From: Gemmataceae bacterium
Lineage (GTDB): Bacteria; Planctomycetota; Planctomycetia; Gemmatales; Gemmataceae
Direction: 5' to 3'
DNA: 64,000 nucleotides
Assembly (NCBI GenBank): GCA_022842245.1
Contig: JALHPZ010000022.1
Span: forward strand, 1-64,000
Part shown: positions 52,875 to 61,592 of the stretch, one piece after another
How positions within the stretch are numbered: position 1 is the stretch's first letter
Layout: each line of letters starts with the position of its first letter
Made by a program: the position numbers and the translations under genes
Notes under the pieces: model-generated
Seen by the model: only the letters and a program-made list of their open reading frames with translations
The model's database searches: none
Told to the model about the DNA's origin: nothing

Positions 52875-55265
52875 ATGCAACGACGATTCGGTATCTGGGC
52901 CGCGATCGCCTTTGCGCTCTTCGCCGCGTCGTCGGTCTTCGGCTGGGTCCTCACCGCCGCCATCGGCCCGCGCAGCCCCAACTACGGTCGGTTCGTGCCC
53001 GCCCCGCCCCCGCCCCCGCCTCCGCCGATCGTGCGGCGGACCGCCACGCCGTTTCTTCCGCCGCGCAAGCCCTCGTTCCCCGAGTCCGAAGGATTCGCGA
53101 CTGTCCTGAACGACCTCGCCAGCCGCGCAAAGAATCGCACGCCATTCCAGATCAACGATGTCTTCGACACGCCGCGCATGGCCGAGGAAGAGGTCGCCCT
53201 CGGCGTATACGATTTTTTCGGACAGACACCACAGCGGACCGTGGTCGATCAGTCGGGCGCGGATATCCTCGCCGACCTGACGACCCTCGTGAGCGATCAC
53301 CCCAATACGTTCCCGCCCGGCCGCGTCGAAATCCGGCAGGTGATGTGGAGCCAGGACGGCGCGGAGGCGATCGTGCTCGCGAAGCACGCGGAGCCGACTG
53401 CCGGAACCCGCTGGACCCGGTGGTGGATGCTGCGCCGTCCGGCGGGCTGGCGCGTCTACGACTTCGATTTCCCCGATACTCGGCTGCGGTTCCTCGCGGT
53501 GCGGAACTACCTGCTGAACGCGCCGGTGCACGATCACGCGGGCGCGGGGCCGAACCGCAATGCGGACCCGAACGCGCCGGACGTGGACGCCTATTTCCGG
53601 TATCAGAACGCGTTCGGCTGGTTGCAACTGGCCGGTTCGGCGACCGACCCGGCGGGGGCGAACGCGTCGCTCTGGGCCGAACCGATCGATGCGGTGCGGA
53701 TGCTGCCGGACGTGCAGGCGGCCCGGCGCGTGCTGCGGGCGCGGCAGTTGGCGCTACGTGGCGAGGCCGCGAAGGCCGAGGCCGCCCTCGTCGGCATCCC
53801 GGATTCCCTCGCGACGGCAGCGCATGTCCGCTTCGCCCGGGCCGTGATCGCCAACGCCCGCAAGAAACCGGCCGAGGCCCGCGCGGCGATCCGCGCCTAT
53901 CGCGAATTGGTCGGCGACGACCCGATCGCGGTACGGGAAGACGCCAAGGCCGCCGCGGCGCTGGAGGGCGCGGCCGCGGGTGTGGCCGTGCTGCGCGCGG
54001 GGCTGAAGGAATTCCCCGGCGATGCTTCCATTGCGATGGAACTGGCGCGCCGCTTGCCGGCCGAAGACCGCGCCGGGTTCGGTGAGGAGCTGGCGAAGAC
54101 CGCCAAGCCCGAACTCCTCCTGACGGCCGCGACGCTTTTCGAGAAACAATTTCCCACGATCCTCGACTCGCTGTGTACCGGCTGGCTGAAGGCCCAGCCG
54201 AACGACGGCATCGCCCTGAGCATCGGGGTGACGGCGAAATTCGCGGTCGGGCAGACGAAGGCCGCGACCGACCTCTTGAATCGCGCGCCCGAGGGCCTGA
54301 GGAAGGACATTGCGAACGATCTGATCCGTCGGGCGACCTTCGCCGCTTCACCGGACGAAATCTTCACCGCCTTGGCCGGCGCCGGCGAAGGCAAGCTCGC
54401 GTTCCGCCGGATCGCGCAGTCGATCGGGACTCAGCTCGTCCATGGCAACCTGCCGCCGGCCGATCGCGCAAAACGGGTGCAACACCTGAAAGCGCTGATC
54501 GCCCTGCGCCGAACCGCAGACACGAACGATGCGCAACTGCACTATGCCGAAGCGGTGGTCCGGATCGCGGCCGACGAACACGACATGGCCGACACCGAAC
54601 TCGCCGCCGGGCTTGCCAAGCTGCCCACCGCGCGGACCGATCGCCTCTCGCTCGCGGAACAGGCGAAACGATTCGACGACGAGCGCGAACCGCTCCGCGC
54701 CCTGCGCGTCGACCGGCTCGCGCGCCGGGGACGCTGGCAGACCGCCTATGCGGAGGTCGCGCCGGCCGTCGACACGTTCGATCAGCTCAGCCAGTTTCTC
54801 GCGGCCCAACGGGATGAGTTCGCGCTGGCCGGGTTGCTCGAACGGCACGCGGCGGCGCGCCCCGACGACCTCGAACTCGTCGCCTGGCGGGCCGAACTCG
54901 CCTACCTGAAGCGCGAGAACGAGACCGCCCTCAAGCTCTACCGCGAATACCGCGACAAGTCCGGGCCGGAGAACCGGCACTTGCTCCGCATCCACGAACG
55001 GATGATCCGGTGCCTCGTGCGGTTGAACCGGCCGGACGATGCCGCCGAGGCGCTCGACGAGGCCGGCGACCTGTTCGGCCGTGGTCTTGTGCTTCCCGTG
55101 CTGGTCGCCGCCGCGAAGGGCGACGTCGACGGCGTGTTGGAACAATTCGACTCCGCCGGCCCGTTCAACCCCTCCATCTGGTATTCCGACCCGGACATCG
55201 GGCCGCTCCTCCGCAAACCGGCGTTCGAACGCCTGCGACAAAAGTACCCGCCGCCGGTACGATAA
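52875..55265 (+). CDS. Large membrane-anchored TPR-like protein
   Basis: The 796-residue protein has one N-terminal membrane segment (FGIWAAIAFALFAASSVFGW, about 5-24) and a proline run, then a domain of about 150 residues with an ARNYLLN-type beta/alpha section. Helical repeats of TPR type fill the rest, such as RQLALRGEAAKAEAALVGIP, HVRFARAVIANARKKPAEAR and LVAWRAELAYLKRENETALK. No enzyme motif was found. It is probably a periplasmic or surface scaffold. The start ATG 52875 (MQRRFGIWAA) is chosen by the membrane segment. glgA follows after 23 bp, so the two may be co-transcribed. Confidence 0.8.
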   Translation: MQRRFGIWAAIAFALFAASSVFGWVLTAAIGPRSPNYGRFVPAPPPPPPPPIVRRTATPFLPPRKPSFPESEGFATVLNDLASRAKNRTPFQINDVFDTPRMAEEEVALGVYDFFGQTPQRTVVDQSGADILADLTTLVSDHPNTFPPGRVEIRQVMWSQDGAEAIVLAKHAEPTAGTRWTRWWMLRRPAGWRVYDFDFPDTRLRFLAVRNYLLNAPVHDHAGAGPNRNADPNAPDVDAYFRYQNAFGWLQLAGSATDPAGANASLWAEPIDAVRMLPDVQAARRVLRARQLALRGEAAKAEAALVGIPDSLATAAHVRFARAVIANARKKPAEARAAIRAYRELVGDDPIAVREDAKAAAALEGAAAGVAVLRAGLKEFPGDASIAMELARRLPAEDRAGFGEELAKTAKPELLLTAATLFEKQFPTILDSLCTGWLKAQPNDGIALSIGVTAKFAVGQTKAATDLLNRAPEGLRKDIANDLIRRATFAASPDEIFTALAGAGEGKLAFRRIAQSIGTQLVHGNLPPADRAKRVQHLKALIALRRTADTNDAQLHYAEAVVRIAADEHDMADTELAAGLAKLPTARTDRLSLAEQAKRFDDEREPLRALRVDRLARRGRWQTAYAEVAPAVDTFDQLSQFLAAQRDEFALAGLLERHAAARPDDLELVAWRAELAYLKRENETALKLYREYRDKSGPENRHLLRIHERMIRCLVRLNRPDDAAEALDEAGDLFGRGLVLPVLVAAAKGDVDGVLEQFDSAGPFNPSIWYSDPDIGPLLRKPAFERLRQKYPPPVR

Positions 55266-55288
55266 CGCCAACGATCCGGAGAGCTGGC

Positions 55289-56794
55289 GTGAGCTTGAAA
55301 ATTTTGATCGCGGCCTCGGAGGTGGTAGGTTTCGCGAAGACCGGCGGGCTGGCGGACGTCGCCGGCTCCCTGCCCCGGGCGCTCGCGGCGCGCGGCCACC
55401 AGGTCGCCGTCGTCATGCCCTACTACCGCTGCGTGCGCCTCGGCCGCATCCCGATCGAGCGCACCCATCACGTCATTCCCGTACCGGTCGGCCTGCGCAC
55501 CCTCGCCTGCCGACTCTACCGCGCGACGCTCCCCGATTCGCAGGTGCCCATCTACTTCATCGACCAGCCCGAATACTTCGACCGCGACGACCCCGCCGCC
55601 GGCAAAGGACTCTACCAGCAGAACATGCCCGGCGGATACAAGGCCGACTACCCCGACAACGCCGAACGCTTCGTCTTCTTCAGCCGCGCCGTCCTCGAAA
55701 CGGCGCATTCGATGTCGTTCATCCCCGATGTCATTCACGCCAACGACTGGCAGACCGGCCTCGTGCCGGTCTACCTCAACGAAGTCTTCCGCACCCGGCC
55801 GCAATACGAGAACACCCGCAGCATCTTCACCATCCACAACATCGCCTACCAGGGGATGTTCGGCCCGGATGTGATGAACCTCACCACGCTCCCCGGCTGG
55901 CTGTTCAACCACGCCCAACTCGAATTCCACGGACGCTTCAACTTCCTCAAGGCCGGCCTCGTCTTCTCCGACGTCGTCAACACCGTCAGCCCCACCTATT
56001 CCCGCGAAATCCAGACCCCGGAGTACGGCTGTGGCCTTGAAGGCCTCCTGCGCGTCAACCGCATGAAGCTCTTCGGCATCATGAACGGCGTCGACTACGA
56101 CGCGTGGAACCCCGCCACCGACAAACACATCGCGGCGAACTACGACGACGCCACCGTCTTCGACGTGAAGCCCAAGCTCAAGGCCGCACTCCAGGCCCGC
56201 TACAAGCTGCCGCTCGAACCCGACAAGCCCCTGCTCGGCGTCGTCGCCCGGCTCGTCAGCCAGAAAGGCATCGACCTGATCCTCAGTGCCGCTCCGGGAT
56301 TCCTGGACATGGGTTGTCAGATGGTCTTCCTCGGCGAAGGCGACCCGGAATACCACAACGAACTGATTCAGTTCCGCGACAAGCACCCGAAGCAGGTGGG
56401 CATCTTCCTCGGCTACGACGAGAGCCTCGCCCACCAGGTCGAGGCCGGGGCGGACCTGTTCCTGATGCCCAGCCGCTACGAACCGAGCGGGCTCAACCAA
56501 CTCTATTCGATGAAGTACGGCACGCCGCCGGTGGTGCGCAGCACGGGCGGCCTTGCGGATAGCGTGGTCGGCGCGACGCAGGAAACGCTCGCCGCCGGCA
56601 CCGCCACCGGGTTCAGCTTCGGCGAGTACACCGCCAACGCGCTCTACCAGACGATCAAGTGGGCCGTGACGCTCTATCGCGACCGGCCGAAGGATTTCCA
56701 ACAGGTCGTGCGGACGGCGATGAAGCAGGACTGGTCGTGGTACCGCAGCGCCGGCGACTACGAACGGCTGTACCTGCGTGTCCTCGGCCGGTGA
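55289..56794 (+). CDS. glgA: Glycogen synthase (ADP-glucose type)
   Basis: GlgA extends alpha-1,4-glucan chains from ADP-glucose. The 501-residue protein has the GT5 features: KTGGLADVAGSLPRALAARG with Lys17 of the KxGG donor motif, VIHANDWQTGLVPVYL, FTIHNIAYQGMF, VNTVSPTYSREIQTPEYG, GIMNGVDYDAWNP, and the C-terminal PSRYEPSGLNQLYSMKYGTP. The length is normal for bacterial GlgA. The start is GTG 55289-55291 with GGAGAG six bases upstream. No other glg gene is in the window. It follows the TPR protein by 23 bp and is followed by the composite repeat at 56849. Confidence 0.97.
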   Translation: MSLKILIAASEVVGFAKTGGLADVAGSLPRALAARGHQVAVVMPYYRCVRLGRIPIERTHHVIPVPVGLRTLACRLYRATLPDSQVPIYFIDQPEYFDRDDPAAGKGLYQQNMPGGYKADYPDNAERFVFFSRAVLETAHSMSFIPDVIHANDWQTGLVPVYLNEVFRTRPQYENTRSIFTIHNIAYQGMFGPDVMNLTTLPGWLFNHAQLEFHGRFNFLKAGLVFSDVVNTVSPTYSREIQTPEYGCGLEGLLRVNRMKLFGIMNGVDYDAWNPATDKHIAANYDDATVFDVKPKLKAALQARYKLPLEPDKPLLGVVARLVSQKGIDLILSAAPGFLDMGCQMVFLGEGDPEYHNELIQFRDKHPKQVGIFLGYDESLAHQVEAGADLFLMPSRYEPSGLNQLYSMKYGTPPVVRSTGGLADSVVGATQETLAAGTATGFSFGEYTANALYQTIKWAVTLYRDRPKDFQQVVRTAMKQDWSWYRSAGDYERLYLRVLGR

Positions 56795-56848
56795 ACCCGA
56801 GTGTGCGTCACAATTGTTGATGGGACATTGGTCGACTTCGCCGGCCCT

Positions 56849-57073
56849 CTTCAGTCCGAAGGACTGGGAGTGCATATCCCAGGGCGAGCCGTTTCGGCGA
56901 CGCCCTGGGATACCGTTGAAAATCAAGGCAGTCCGAAGGACTGCGACGACTGCGACTTCGATCGAGTCTTTGTCTCAGCCTTTCAGGCTGACCATGCTCC
57001 TCCGTGCGACCCAGGGCGTCGTCGCCAAGCCTCCTCGCCCTGGGCTGAGCACTCCCAGTCCTACGGACTGAAG
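56849..57073. repeat. Composite multi-hairpin repeat flanked by 39-bp inverted arms
   Basis: In this 421-bp gene-free gap, 56849-56887 (CTTCAGTCCGAAGGACTGGG...) and 57035-57073 (...CCCAGTCCTACGGACTGAAG) are inverted repeats, about 35 of 39 bases matching. Between them are a 12-bp perfect stem (56875-56886 with 56901-56912, TATCCCAGGGCG), a GCAGTCC-GAA-GGACTGC hairpin (56928-56944) and a TCAGCCT/AGGCTGA hairpin (56975-56991). The design matches the element at 50003, though the sequence differs. Confidence 0.85.
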
Positions 57074-57215
57074 ACACGCGGACGGAACCAAGCTTCTACC
57101 AATTTTGTTGACGCTGACCCGCAGACACCCGACATGGCGGCGACCCCTTGAACTTTCGGCGGGATTCCGTGTCTATTCCCGGTACGGACACGATCCCCGG
57201 ACCGCCGAGAGTACC

Positions 57216-60107
57216 ATGCCGAGTTCGAGCGAAATTCGCCAGCAGTTCATCGATTTCTTCTGCCAGAAGCACGGGCATACGTTCGTGGCATCCAGCCCCG
57301 TCGTGCCGCTCGACGACCCGACGCTGCTCTTCGCGAACGCGGGGATGAACCAGTTCAAGCCGTACTTTCTCGGCACCGAGAAACCGAAGCATGCTCGCGT
57401 CGCGAACACGCAGAAGTGCATCCGCGCCGGGGGCAAGCACAACGACCTCGACGACGTCGGCAAGGACACGTACCACCACACCTTCTTCGAGATGCTCGGC
57501 AACTGGAGCTTCGGCGACTACTTCAAGCCGGAGGCGATCGCCTGGGCGTGGGAGCTGCTGACACAGGTCTGGGCGATCGATCCGAAACGGCTTCACGTCA
57601 CGGTCTTCGAGGGCGACCCGGCGAACGGCATCCCGCGCGACGACGAAGCGGCCGACATCTGGAAGTCCGTCGGCGTGCTGCCGGGGCACATCCACCTCGG
57701 CAACAAGAAGGACAACTTCTGGGAGATGGGCGACACCGGGCCGTGCGGGCCGTGCACCGAGATCCACTACGACGCGACGCCGGACCTGTCGGGGGCGAAG
57801 CTCGTCAACGGCGGGTCGGACAAGGTCGTCGAAATCTGGAACAACGTCTTCATCCAGTTCAACCGGAACCCGGACAAGTCCCTGACGCCGCTGCCGGCGA
57901 AACACGTCGATACCGGAATGGGCTTCGAACGCATCACGAAGGTCCTGCAGGGCAAGAGCAGCAACTACGACACCGACATTTTCGCCCCGCTCTTCGAGGC
58001 GATCCGGTCGACGACGAACGCGGAGCCGTACAGCGGCAAGCTCGACGACCTGAAGGACATCGCCTATCGGGTGATCGCGGACCATATCCGCACGCTGACG
58101 TTCGCGCTCACCGACGGCGCGACCATCGGCAACCTCGGCCGCGACTACGTGCTGAAGCGCATCCTCCGCCGGGCGGAACGCTACGGCCGGCAGTGCCTCG
58201 GCACCGACGGGCCGTTCCTGCACAAGCTCGTGCCAACGGTGGTGGAACAGCTCGGAACGCCGTTCCCGGAATTGAAGCGCAACCCGGAGAAGGTCCGCGG
58301 CCAGATCTACGAGGAGGAGGTCGCGTTCCTTAAGAACTTGGACCGTGGAATTGTTAGATTTAAAGATGCTGCTGAAAATGCTCAAGGCAAAGCGATGGCG
58401 GCAGCTTTTGGAAAAGACGACTATCAAGTAATTGGATATAAATCTAATGCAAACAAGAATTACATGCTTGATGGAACGGTTTATCATTTATTTAACCGAC
58501 AACCTGGAACGAAAGAACTGAATCCAGATGACATCCAAACTGTCGAGATTACAGGATCGAATACACTTGCCGATTTCAATTTAAAGAACCGTATTTCGCA
58601 GCCTCAGATTTCAGGAGCGGATGCCTTCAAGCTGTACGACACCTACGGCCTCTACATCGACATCACCGAACAGATGGCGGCCGAGCAGGGCCTCACCGTC
58701 GACGCGACCGGCTATGAGAAGGAGATGGAAGCCGCGAAGGAACTGGCGCGCAAGGGCGGCAAGAAGTTCGTGGTGACGGCCGTAAAGGGCGAACTGCCGA
58801 AGACAGACGATTCGCCGAAGTACGGCGCCGAGACGATCGAGGCGAAGGTGCTCGGCTGGGTCATCGACAATGCGATGATCACGAGCGGAACGCTCGGTGC
58901 CGGCGAGAGCGCGGCGCTGGTGCTTGATCGCACGAACTTCTACGCCGAGCAGGGCGGTCAGGTCGGCGACACCGGCACCATCGACAACCCCGCCACGCCC
59001 GGCGTCGAGTTCCAGGTCGAAGACACCCAGCGGCTCGGCGACACGGTGCTCCACTTCGGCACCATGCTCGGCGGCGGATTGAAAGTCGGCGATATCGTCT
59101 CGCTCATGCAGGGCACGCTCCGGCGCATCGACATCATGCGGAACCACACCGCCACGCACCTGCTGAACCTCGGCCTGCGCACCGTCCTCGGCGGGCACGT
59201 CGAGCAGAAGGGCTCACTCGTCGACGACGCCAAGACTCGCTTCGACTTCAGCCACGACAAGCCGCTTTCCGCCGAGGATGTGCGCCGGATCGAATCGTTC
59301 GTGAATGACCGGATCGGGCGGGATCTGCCGGTGTCGGCGGTCGAGTTGCCGCTGGATCAGGCAAAGGGCGTCGCCGGCGTGCGGGCTGTGTTCGGCGAGA
59401 AGTACCCGGACCCGGTGCGTGTCGTGCTGATCGGGCCGGAGAAACCCGAGGCGGCGACGCTCGACGATTCCGTCGAGTTCTGCGGCGGGACGCACGTGCC
59501 GCGGACCGGGACGATCGGCTATTTCAAGATCCAGGCGCAGGAGCCGGTGGCGAAGGGGGTCCGCCGCGTGATGGCCGTGACCGGGCGCGCCGCGGCCGAA
59601 GCGATGACGCAGCTCTCGACGACGGTGACGGCGCTGACCGATCGCTTCCAGTGCAAGCCGGAGGAACTGCCTGTCCGCGTCGGCGGGCTGGACGACGAGA
59701 TCAAGAGGCTTCAAGAGCATCTCAAGCGGGCGCTCGCGCTGACGATCGACGGCCTGCTCGACGCGGCGCCCACGGTGAACGGCACCAAGGTCGTCGTCGG
59801 CCAACTCCCCCCGGCGGGATCGGAAGCCGTGCGGGCGCAGCTGGACCGGATCAAGCAGAAGGCGAAGTCGGCGTTCGTCGTCTTCGGATGGGACGAGGGG
59901 CACAAGGTGCCGCTGGTGGTGGCGCTGACGCCGGACCTCGTGAAGAAGGGGCTGAAGGCCGGCGACGTGATCAAGCCGCTGGCGGAGTTGATCGGCGGCA
60001 AGGGGGGCGGCAAGCCCGACTTCGCCCAGGCCGGCGGCAAGGACGCGGCGAAGCTTTCGGAGATGCTGGCGAAGGCGAAGGAGTTGGCAGAACAAGCTTG
60101 CGAGTGA
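57216..60107 (+). CDS. alaS: Alanyl-tRNA synthetase carrying a low-GC internal segment
   Basis: AlaRS charges tRNA-Ala and edits misacylated products. The 963-residue protein has the catalytic core (FANAGMNQFKPYFLG, RVANTQKCIRAGGKHNDLDD, HTFFEMLGNWSFGDYFK, EIHYDATPDL, HVDTGMGFERI), the editing domain with HTATH (644-648) and CGGTH (756-760), and a DHHA1-like C-terminus. Residues about 375-468 are encoded by DNA of about 40% GC with codons rarely used elsewhere here (TTA, AGA, ATA). About 75 of these residues look like an insertion between LDRGIVRFKDA and DAFKLYDTYG. The frame stays open. The start is ATG 57216 with GAGAG upstream. It is convergent with the small membrane protein, with no gap between the stops. 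Confidence 0.97.
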   Translation: MPSSSEIRQQFIDFFCQKHGHTFVASSPVVPLDDPTLLFANAGMNQFKPYFLGTEKPKHARVANTQKCIRAGGKHNDLDDVGKDTYHHTFFEMLGNWSFGDYFKPEAIAWAWELLTQVWAIDPKRLHVTVFEGDPANGIPRDDEAADIWKSVGVLPGHIHLGNKKDNFWEMGDTGPCGPCTEIHYDATPDLSGAKLVNGGSDKVVEIWNNVFIQFNRNPDKSLTPLPAKHVDTGMGFERITKVLQGKSSNYDTDIFAPLFEAIRSTTNAEPYSGKLDDLKDIAYRVIADHIRTLTFALTDGATIGNLGRDYVLKRILRRAERYGRQCLGTDGPFLHKLVPTVVEQLGTPFPELKRNPEKVRGQIYEEEVAFLKNLDRGIVRFKDAAENAQGKAMAAAFGKDDYQVIGYKSNANKNYMLDGTVYHLFNRQPGTKELNPDDIQTVEITGSNTLADFNLKNRISQPQISGADAFKLYDTYGLYIDITEQMAAEQGLTVDATGYEKEMEAAKELARKGGKKFVVTAVKGELPKTDDSPKYGAETIEAKVLGWVIDNAMITSGTLGAGESAALVLDRTNFYAEQGGQVGDTGTIDNPATPGVEFQVEDTQRLGDTVLHFGTMLGGGLKVGDIVSLMQGTLRRIDIMRNHTATHLLNLGLRTVLGGHVEQKGSLVDDAKTRFDFSHDKPLSAEDVRRIESFVNDRIGRDLPVSAVELPLDQAKGVAGVRAVFGEKYPDPVRVVLIGPEKPEAATLDDSVEFCGGTHVPRTGTIGYFKIQAQEPVAKGVRRVMAVTGRAAAEAMTQLSTTVTALTDRFQCKPEELPVRVGGLDDEIKRLQEHLKRALALTIDGLLDAAPTVNGTKVVVGQLPPAGSEAVRAQLDRIKQKAKSAFVVFGWDEGHKVPLVVALTPDLVKKGLKAGDVIKPLAELIGGKGGGKPDFAQAGGKDAAKLSEMLAKAKELAEQACE
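58338..58620 (+). other. Low-GC mosaic segment inside alaS
   Basis: By count, 58331-58620 is 115 G+C in 290 bases (39.7%), while the gene on both sides is about 65%. The change in codon use is abrupt: the segment begins with TTG GAC CGT GGA ATT GTT AGA TTT AAA and ends with ATT TCA GGA. Frame and conserved edge motifs (LDRG, SGADAFKLYD) are intact. No intein or transposon motif is seen. Confidence 0.9.
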
Positions 60108-60114
60108 TCACTCG
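60101..60114. repeat. 14-bp palindrome centred on two touching stop codons
   Basis: CGAGTGATCACTCG is a perfect palindrome. Its centre is the junction of the alaS stop TGA (60105-60107) and the stop of the minus-strand gene (TCA on plus, 60108-60110). It could form a short stem in either transcript, but may be chance. Confidence 0.6.
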
Positions 60115-60605
60115 CGACGCCGGAAGTCCTCGCCGTCCACGATAAGCTCGGTCGGCGATTCGAACCAGAGTAGCAATTCGCCTTGGCCGTCATCGAGCGA
60201 CATCAGGATGTCGCCCTCGTCCAGTTCGAGGGCGACGACCCGTCTCGTGATTTCGCTCGTTTGCGGCTTCTGCAAGACGCCGCCGGCGAGCGAACTGCGG
60301 AAGATCACGCGGCGGTCTTCGGTGAACTCGTATTCGAGTTCGGTAACGGCGTTGCCGATGCGATCGGTCCGGCCCCATTTCCCCTTCAGCATTTTCCACG
60401 CTTCATCGGTACTCCGCACAAGTGGAGCCGGGCGGATATCGCGGAAGCCGCGGGGATCGTCCCAAACTCGATTGCGAGATGGAAAGCTGCTGCGGATGAC
60501 AATGAATAACAGAATCACGAAGACGACCGCGACGATCGATCCCGAGAGGATGATGGCCGAGCGTGTCGAAATCTGATATTTCGGTTTCTTGCGACGTCGG
60601 CCCAT
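60108..60605 (-). CDS. Small membrane-anchored protein, function unknown
   Basis: The 165-residue protein has a basic start (MGRRRKKPKYQ) and one hydrophobic helix (SAIILSGSIVAVVFVILLFI, about 15-34). The remaining 125 residues read as a beta-rich domain: MLKGKWGRTDRIGNAVTELE, RRVIFRSSLAGGVLQKP, and VVALELDEGDILMSLDDGQG. It may belong to the lipocalin-like, TIGR03067-like group common in planctomycetes, but the match is weak. The start is ATG 60603-60605. The Rpn-type gene stops 14 bp upstream on the same strand, so co-transcription is likely. Confidence 0.65.
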   Translation of the reverse strand: MGRRRKKPKYQISTRSAIILSGSIVAVVFVILLFIVIRSSFPSRNRVWDDPRGFRDIRPAPLVRSTDEAWKMLKGKWGRTDRIGNAVTELEYEFTEDRRVIFRSSLAGGVLQKPQTSEITRRVVALELDEGDILMSLDDGQGELLLWFESPTELIVDGEDFRRRE

Positions 60606-60619
60606 GGGCGAACTCGCGA

Positions 60620-61588
60620 TCACGAAGCGGGGAACAACTCGTCGAGCGTCGCCGCCGAGGAGATCGCGAGGATCAGATCACGGAGCCGGGCCGCATCCAT
60701 CGACTGCATGCGGGCGATTACCGATTCGGGCAACGTTCGGAACTTGCTTTCGAGCAACGCCGTGGCGATGTCGCGGGCCGTCTTTTCGGCCCCCTTTTCG
60801 ATGCCCTTTTCGATGCCCTTTTCGATGCCCTTTTCGATGCCCTCCTCGAGGCCGAAGTCGTAAGGGGTCTTGTTGCGGGCGACGAGTCTCGAATACGGAC
60901 CGGCCATCGTGATATTCTCGAAAAGTTTCCGCCCCGCGTCGTCGAGCGGCAGATACGCCTGAACGCAATCGCAGAGGAGGTATCGCTGGAAATCGTTGAC
61001 CGGCGCTTCCGCCAGTCGCCGCAGCATTTCGGCCCCGAGGAGGGGCCAGTCGTCCCGCGGCGCGTTCATCAACGCGGCAAGTGCGACGCCCAGCCAGTTG
61101 TCGCCTCGGACGTATTCTACCGCATCGAGCGACGGCAAGCCAACGTACAAGTACTGAAACGTCATCACGGGGAAATCGGCAATCCGTTCAACGACGGTGT
61201 CAACGCCAACACCGTCGAGCCCCACTTGCAGATAAAGGACGACGGGCAGCACCGGCAGTTCGTGGCGATCCCGAAGGTGGAACCAATAAGCGGGCAGGCG
61301 GGGCTTGAGCCGCGCGGTCCGATCCGGCGCTTCGATCTCGACGTGGACGAGCGCGAGCCACGAGTCGGGCGTCTCACCGAATTCGTCGGTCAAAGGCACG
61401 GTCGTGCGCAGCTTGGCGACGAGGTCGAGGACGTGCCGTTCGCCGTCGGGCGGGTTCGGCAGGAGTTCCTGTTCCAGCCATTCGGGATTCGACAGGTCGA
61501 ATCGTGCGGCCCATTCCGGGAAGAAGAGCCGCAGGAAGTCCGCGAAGAATTCGCGGAGCATCGCCTTGAATCGCTGGTCGTGGTCCAT
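60620..61588 (-). CDS. Rpn-family/PD-(D/E)XK nuclease-like transposase-related protein
   Basis: The 322-residue protein begins MDHDQRFKAMLREFFADFLR, and has SWLALVHVEIEAPDRTARLK and HELPVLPVVLYLQVG, which resemble the D-ExK-like core of recombination-promoting nucleases (Rpn, formerly YhgA-like transposases). Rpn proteins promote RecA-independent recombination and can degrade DNA. A repeat tract GIEKGIEKGIEKGIEKGAEK lies in the C-terminal third, typical of the variable Rpn C-terminus. The start is ATG 61586-61588, 4 bp after the metG stop. Catalytic residues could not be fully verified by eye. Confidence 0.72.
   Translation of the reverse strand: MDHDQRFKAMLREFFADFLRLFFPEWAARFDLSNPEWLEQELLPNPPDGERHVLDLVAKLRTTVPLTDEFGETPDSWLALVHVEIEAPDRTARLKPRLPAYWFHLRDRHELPVLPVVLYLQVGLDGVGVDTVVERIADFPVMTFQYLYVGLPSLDAVEYVRGDNWLGVALAALMNAPRDDWPLLGAEMLRRLAEAPVNDFQRYLLCDCVQAYLPLDDAGRKLFENITMAGPYSRLVARNKTPYDFGLEEGIEKGIEKGIEKGIEKGAEKTARDIATALLESKFRTLPESVIARMQSMDAARLRDLILAISSAATLDELFPAS
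60792..60839. repeat. 12-bp tandem repeat, four perfect units
   Basis: CCCTTTTCGATG is repeated four times without mismatch, followed by a degenerate fifth unit. On the minus strand it encodes (G-I-E-K)n in the Rpn-type gene. Changes in unit number keep the frame, so this is a good candidate for length variation. Confidence 0.95.
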
Positions 61589-61592
61589 GCGG

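Noticed and set aside
57096..58487. A 463-residue open frame on the minus strand inside alaS
   Set aside because: It is antisense to conserved AlaRS codons and uses Arg/Val/Asp-rich low-information sequence; its first part lies in the low-GC segment and only shows the composition change.
58338..58620. Intein or transposon fragment in alaS
   Set aside because: No N-terminal Cys/Ser splice block, no C-terminal HN motif, no inverted ends, and only about 94 codons with the host frame kept.
60792..60839. 12-bp repeats as a CRISPR or replication iteron
   Set aside because: Units are contiguous without spacers and lie inside an open reading frame coding for GIEK repeats.
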